From Pseudomonas vancouverensis (GTDB taxonomy: Bacteria; Pseudomonadota; Gammaproteobacteria; Pseudomonadales; Pseudomonadaceae), in assembly GCF_004348895.1 (NCBI RefSeq), contig NZ_RRZK01000008.1, positions 186,001 through 250,000 on the forward strand: a stretch of DNA of 64,000 nucleotides. The letters run 5' to 3'. Numbering within the stretch: the first letter of the stretch is position 1; every line of letters begins with the position of its first letter. Under the pieces are notes generated by a model, which made no database searches, had not been told where the DNA came from, and was given only the letters and a program-made list of their open reading frames with translations. Both the position numbers and the translations under genes were made by a program. Shown piece after piece: positions 61,198-64,000 of this stretch.

Positions 61198-63807
61198 TTA
61201 ACGATTCGCCATTTTCGCGGTGCCGATCGGGCACTGTGCCGGCACTTGTTCATAGGCTTGCGCAGTGGTGCCTTTTGGCTCGGTGTAAGTCAGCTGGCAG
61301 TGCTGATCGGCGTCGATGCCCCACACCACACGCAACGCCGACTGTTCACCGCGAATAAACACCAGGCCACCCTGGCCGACCATGGCCACCGACTCACCCT
61401 TGTCGTTGAGGACGTCGGAGCCGAAGGGGATTTCGTGACCGGCAACGGGCTGGATTTGCAGCAGCAGCGGTTTGCCGACAACGGTGTCGTATTCGAGCTT
61501 GACGATGGCGCCACGACGCGGCGCGACAGTTTGCGAAGTGCTCTTGAGCTCGACGTCGTCGGACAGGCCTTTCGGGTCCAGGCCGACGCTGTTGTTGCGA
61601 TAAGGGTTCAAGCCGGCCACGGCGCCATAGCCTGAGCTGTCGATCACGTCACCGTCGCCACTGGTCAGGCGTGCGCCCTCGGCACCCTTGGCTTCGACCA
61701 GGGCCATGGTTTCGCCCTGTGCCGGGGTGAATACCACGCCGCCGGAGTGGGCGATAACGGTGCCGCGTGCCGAGGCCGAGTATTGCTTGTAGTGGGCACC
61801 GGAGCTGGCACTGGCACCGACCTGTGCGACCGACGTCTGGTACTGCGCATTGCCGCCGAAGCCCTGGGACGAGTCACCATCGGTTTTGCCGACGTTGGCG
61901 TAGACGCCGTAGTTCAGCTGGTTGTTCTTGCCCGCCGAGCCACTGAGCATGGTCTGTGAGTTGTAGTCGCCGGCCTCGTTCACATTGAGTGTGCTGCTCA
62001 AGCGCGGGCTGTGCGCGTCGGAACCCAGGGGCAGGCTGACGGTGAACATGTATTGATTACCGTAACCCTGTTCATCATCCAGGCTGCGGCTGGCAGTGAC
62101 GCCGACCGAGCCCCAGTTGAACGACTTGCTGTAGCCGACCTGGTAGGTGGTGCTGTTTTGGCGTCCGTCCCAGTAGCTGCGGGTCAGGCCGCTGACGTAC
62201 AGGTCGCCGTAATCGCCAATGGGTTGGCTGACGTTCAGTTGGGCGCGGTTGCGTTCCCGGTAGACCGGCGTGCCGTTGTTGTCCTGCAAGGCGGCGAAGT
62301 CGCTGAAGTCCAGGTATTCATCGCTGGAGAAGCGATACGCCGCCACGGCCAGGTTGGTGTTGGTCGAATCGAGCAGCTTGCTGTAGCTGACACGATAACT
62401 CTTGCCCGACGCACTGCCGTCCAGCGTGTTGCGCGACTGGTCCGTGCCGTATTGATCCTGGGTTCGCGGCGTCGTGGGCAGGTTGCTGGCCCGGGAAAAG
62501 GTGGTATCGAAGGCGAAGGCACCGTAAGGCGTGCCGATGGCGATACCCGCCAGGCCCGAGGCGTAGTCCTGGGACATCAGGCCACCGGTGTACACGCTCA
62601 GGTTGTTGGTGATGCCGCGGCGGTAGGTGGCCTGGGCAAATTTGGGTTTTTTGCTCAGGCTGTCGTCGCGGTATTCACCCGTGGTCACCGAGAAGCGTGA
62701 AGAGCCCGGACGCAACATCTGCACCACCGAGGCGAAGGGCACGGTGAAGCGTTTTTCCTGGCCGTTGGCTTCGGTCACGGTGACCTCCATGTCGCCGGAA
62801 TAACTGGTGGCGTACAGGTCATCGATGACGAAAGGCCCGGGCGCGACCGAGGTCTGGTAGATCACGCTTTCGCCCTGGCGCACCGTGACCTTGGCGTTGG
62901 TGTCGGCGACACCGCGAATCACCGGGGCGAAACCACGCTCGCTGTCCGGCAGCATGCCGTCGTCACTGGCGATCTGCACACCGGAAAACGGAATGCTGTC
63001 GAAGCTGTCGCCGGGGGTGAAGTACTCGCCCAGGGTCAATTGCGATTTGAGCGGCGTGACGTCGGTCTGCGCGTAGCTGTTGAGCGACTGGTAGGCGGAA
63101 AGCCCCTTGCTGTTGGTGTAGTTGCCGTTATGGCGCAGGCGCCAGCCGGCCACGTTGAAGCCACTGTTGATACTGCTGCTGTATTGGGTGTTGGAGTCAC
63201 CGCTGTCAGGCTGCGAGTGGTAGGCGTTGGCGTTGTAGCTGACAAAACCGGCGGTAATGCCTTCATCCCAGTCTTCAGGGGCCACGTAGTTGCGTTCAAC
63301 CCGGCCGGCATAGGCCTGGGGAATGCTCAGGTTGCCGCTCAACGAGCCCATGTCCATTTCGAAGGTGGCCTGGGGGATCAGCTTCTGCGGTTCGATGCAG
63401 TCGCTGGCAAGGATCTTCGCGACGTTTTCCTGGTCCGGCAGTTTGCTCGCGTCGACACCCCATTGTTTGACGTGGGATGCCTTGAAGCAGTAGCGCGGAG
63501 ACTGTCCTTCAGCGCCAGCCTTGACTTCGACCGTCTGGCGCACCGAGCCCTTGGCATTGATGAAGATTTCCAGCTTGTAGGTACCCGGCTCGACGCTACC
63601 GGCTTGTTCGAAGCGCTTGAGGTCAACGTTTTGCCCCAACACCTGGAGGAACTGGCTGTCGAATTCGGTCGTGGCAGGGCTGGTGGATTGATCGGCATGG
63701 GCGCCAGTGGCCGAGAGCAGGCCCATGGCAATCAGCAGGGCCACACGCAGTGGCGTCAGGCGGAATACAGCGCGAGTGTTTTTTTGAGCATGCACTTGCA
63801 AAGACAT
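61198..63807 (-). CDS. fimbrial outer-membrane usher (FimD/PapC family)
   Basis: An 869-residue usher with a signal peptide of about 40 residues (cleavage near GAHA), an N-terminal chaperone-binding domain (EFDSQFLQVLGQNVDLKRFEQAGSVEPGTYKLEIFIN), the central 24-strand barrel with plug domain and two C-terminal domains ending CPIGTAKMANR. PapC-type blocks PGPFVIDDLYATSYSGDMEV and EANGQEKRFTVPF are conserved. It exports pilus subunits delivered by a chaperone. ATG 63807 is chosen because the preceding 21 codons are not family-like. A TGTAGGA-type motif (63986-64000) lies about 180 bp upstream. Confidence 0.9.
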   Translation of the reverse strand: MSLQVHAQKNTRAVFRLTPLRVALLIAMGLLSATGAHADQSTSPATTEFDSQFLQVLGQNVDLKRFEQAGSVEPGTYKLEIFINAKGSVRQTVEVKAGAEGQSPRYCFKASHVKQWGVDASKLPDQENVAKILASDCIEPQKLIPQATFEMDMGSLSGNLSIPQAYAGRVERNYVAPEDWDEGITAGFVSYNANAYHSQPDSGDSNTQYSSSINSGFNVAGWRLRHNGNYTNSKGLSAYQSLNSYAQTDVTPLKSQLTLGEYFTPGDSFDSIPFSGVQIASDDGMLPDSERGFAPVIRGVADTNAKVTVRQGESVIYQTSVAPGPFVIDDLYATSYSGDMEVTVTEANGQEKRFTVPFASVVQMLRPGSSRFSVTTGEYRDDSLSKKPKFAQATYRRGITNNLSVYTGGLMSQDYASGLAGIAIGTPYGAFAFDTTFSRASNLPTTPRTQDQYGTDQSRNTLDGSASGKSYRVSYSKLLDSTNTNLAVAAYRFSSDEYLDFSDFAALQDNNGTPVYRERNRAQLNVSQPIGDYGDLYVSGLTRSYWDGRQNSTTYQVGYSKSFNWGSVGVTASRSLDDEQGYGNQYMFTVSLPLGSDAHSPRLSSTLNVNEAGDYNSQTMLSGSAGKNNQLNYGVYANVGKTDGDSSQGFGGNAQYQTSVAQVGASASSGAHYKQYSASARGTVIAHSGGVVFTPAQGETMALVEAKGAEGARLTSGDGDVIDSSGYGAVAGLNPYRNNSVGLDPKGLSDDVELKSTSQTVAPRRGAIVKLEYDTVVGKPLLLQIQPVAGHEIPFGSDVLNDKGESVAMVGQGGLVFIRGEQSALRVVWGIDADQHCQLTYTEPKGTTAQAYEQVPAQCPIGTAKMANR

Positions 63808-63985
63808 ATTGTTAACCAACACCTTCACAACCGGGTCGGGTTGCGCCTCATTAGTTGAATGCCCCCGCACTCGGTCTATTCAGAATTCGTTGCTCTGTTC
63901 GCTTGAACCTTGGAGTTGATTTGAGTTCTGCGAATGTCAACTTGAAATCGGTAAGTTGATATTAATGAGTGGGGTCTTGGCGATC

Positions 63986-64000
63986 TGTAGGAAGCGTCCT
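63986..64000 (+). promoter_or_regulatory. TGTAGGA-type operator, site f
   Basis: TGTAGGAAGCGTCCT at the right edge, the first 14 bases identical to site b upstream of the chaperone. It lies upstream of the usher in the same relative orientation. The window end prevents checking for a companion box. Confidence 0.55.

Overview
The window reads as chromosomal DNA of a Pseudomonas of the P. fluorescens group. Codon use is uniformly GC-rich, there is a REP/REPIN palindrome typical of that group (2597-2704), and the gene families are typical of the genus: BCCT choline transporter, PuuA/PuuB polyamine genes, DUF1302/DUF1329/RND operon, phosphonoacetate hydrolase and many LysR, AraC and HxlR regulators. 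I see no rRNA, tRNA, CRISPR array, intact insertion sequence or prophage. Species assignment is an inference.

Layout. 1-1238: end of an MNIO (DUF692)/HvfC-BufC RiPP-maturation operon. 1270-4095: PuuB- and PuuA-like polyamine catabolism genes separated by a REPIN. 4466-7136: bestrophin-like channel, secreted CAP protein and SleB-type hydrolase. 7267-10939: a probable envelope-sugar operon (UDP-glucuronate-4-epimerase type enzyme, GT2, LAB_N membrane protein, GT39/ArnT-like transferase) led by a translationally coupled 23-codon ORF. 10997-21813: tautomerase, HxlR regulator, alcohol dehydrogenase, BetT-type carrier, two MFS pumps, two LysR regulators, LysE exporter and phosphonoacetate hydrolase. 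21939-26543: HxlR regulator, GAF-GAF-GGDEF-EAL protein and two GNATs, the second AT-rich. 26612-31577: AraC regulator divergent from an arylsulfatase, a serine beta-lactamase-like hydrolase and an orphan TctC protein.

31717-38274 is the accessory surface region: two paralogous tiny membrane proteins, a fimbrial tip-adhesin/chaperone pair with no usher or pilin beside it, a 930-residue autotransporter and a Pmp3/YqaE-type peptide. 38452-39306 is a prohibitin-like SPFH protein. 39523-53255 looks like one locus for uptake and oxidation of a hydrophobic substrate: cupin, SDR, zinc dehydrogenase, AraC regulator, DUF1302 outer-membrane protein, DUF1329, YCF48 propeller, RND exporter and two DUF1254/DUF1214 proteins. 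53454-60697 holds a DapF-like paralogue lacking a catalytic cysteine, a YghU-type GST, a LysR/SDR pair, a TonB-dependent receptor, a 58-residue membrane peptide and a PAS-GGDEF cyclase. The window closes with a pilin-like gene convergent to a fimbrial usher (61198-63807).

The most interesting signal is a recurrent intergenic motif, in the sense direction close to TCGGACGnTTCCTACA. It lies upstream of the small membrane proteins, the chaperone/adhesin pair, the autotransporter, the Pmp3-like peptide and, 27 kb away at the right edge, the usher. Orientation relative to the downstream gene is always the same. Two copies belong to a roughly 40-bp composite element with a second TCCTACA box 22 bp away. 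This suggests a surface-adhesion regulon under an RcsB/FixJ-like regulator encoded elsewhere, and joins a scattered chaperone-usher system to an autotransporter. A second link is an 11-bp word shared by the promoters of the cupin and DUF1302 operons, probably the target of the AraC regulator between them.
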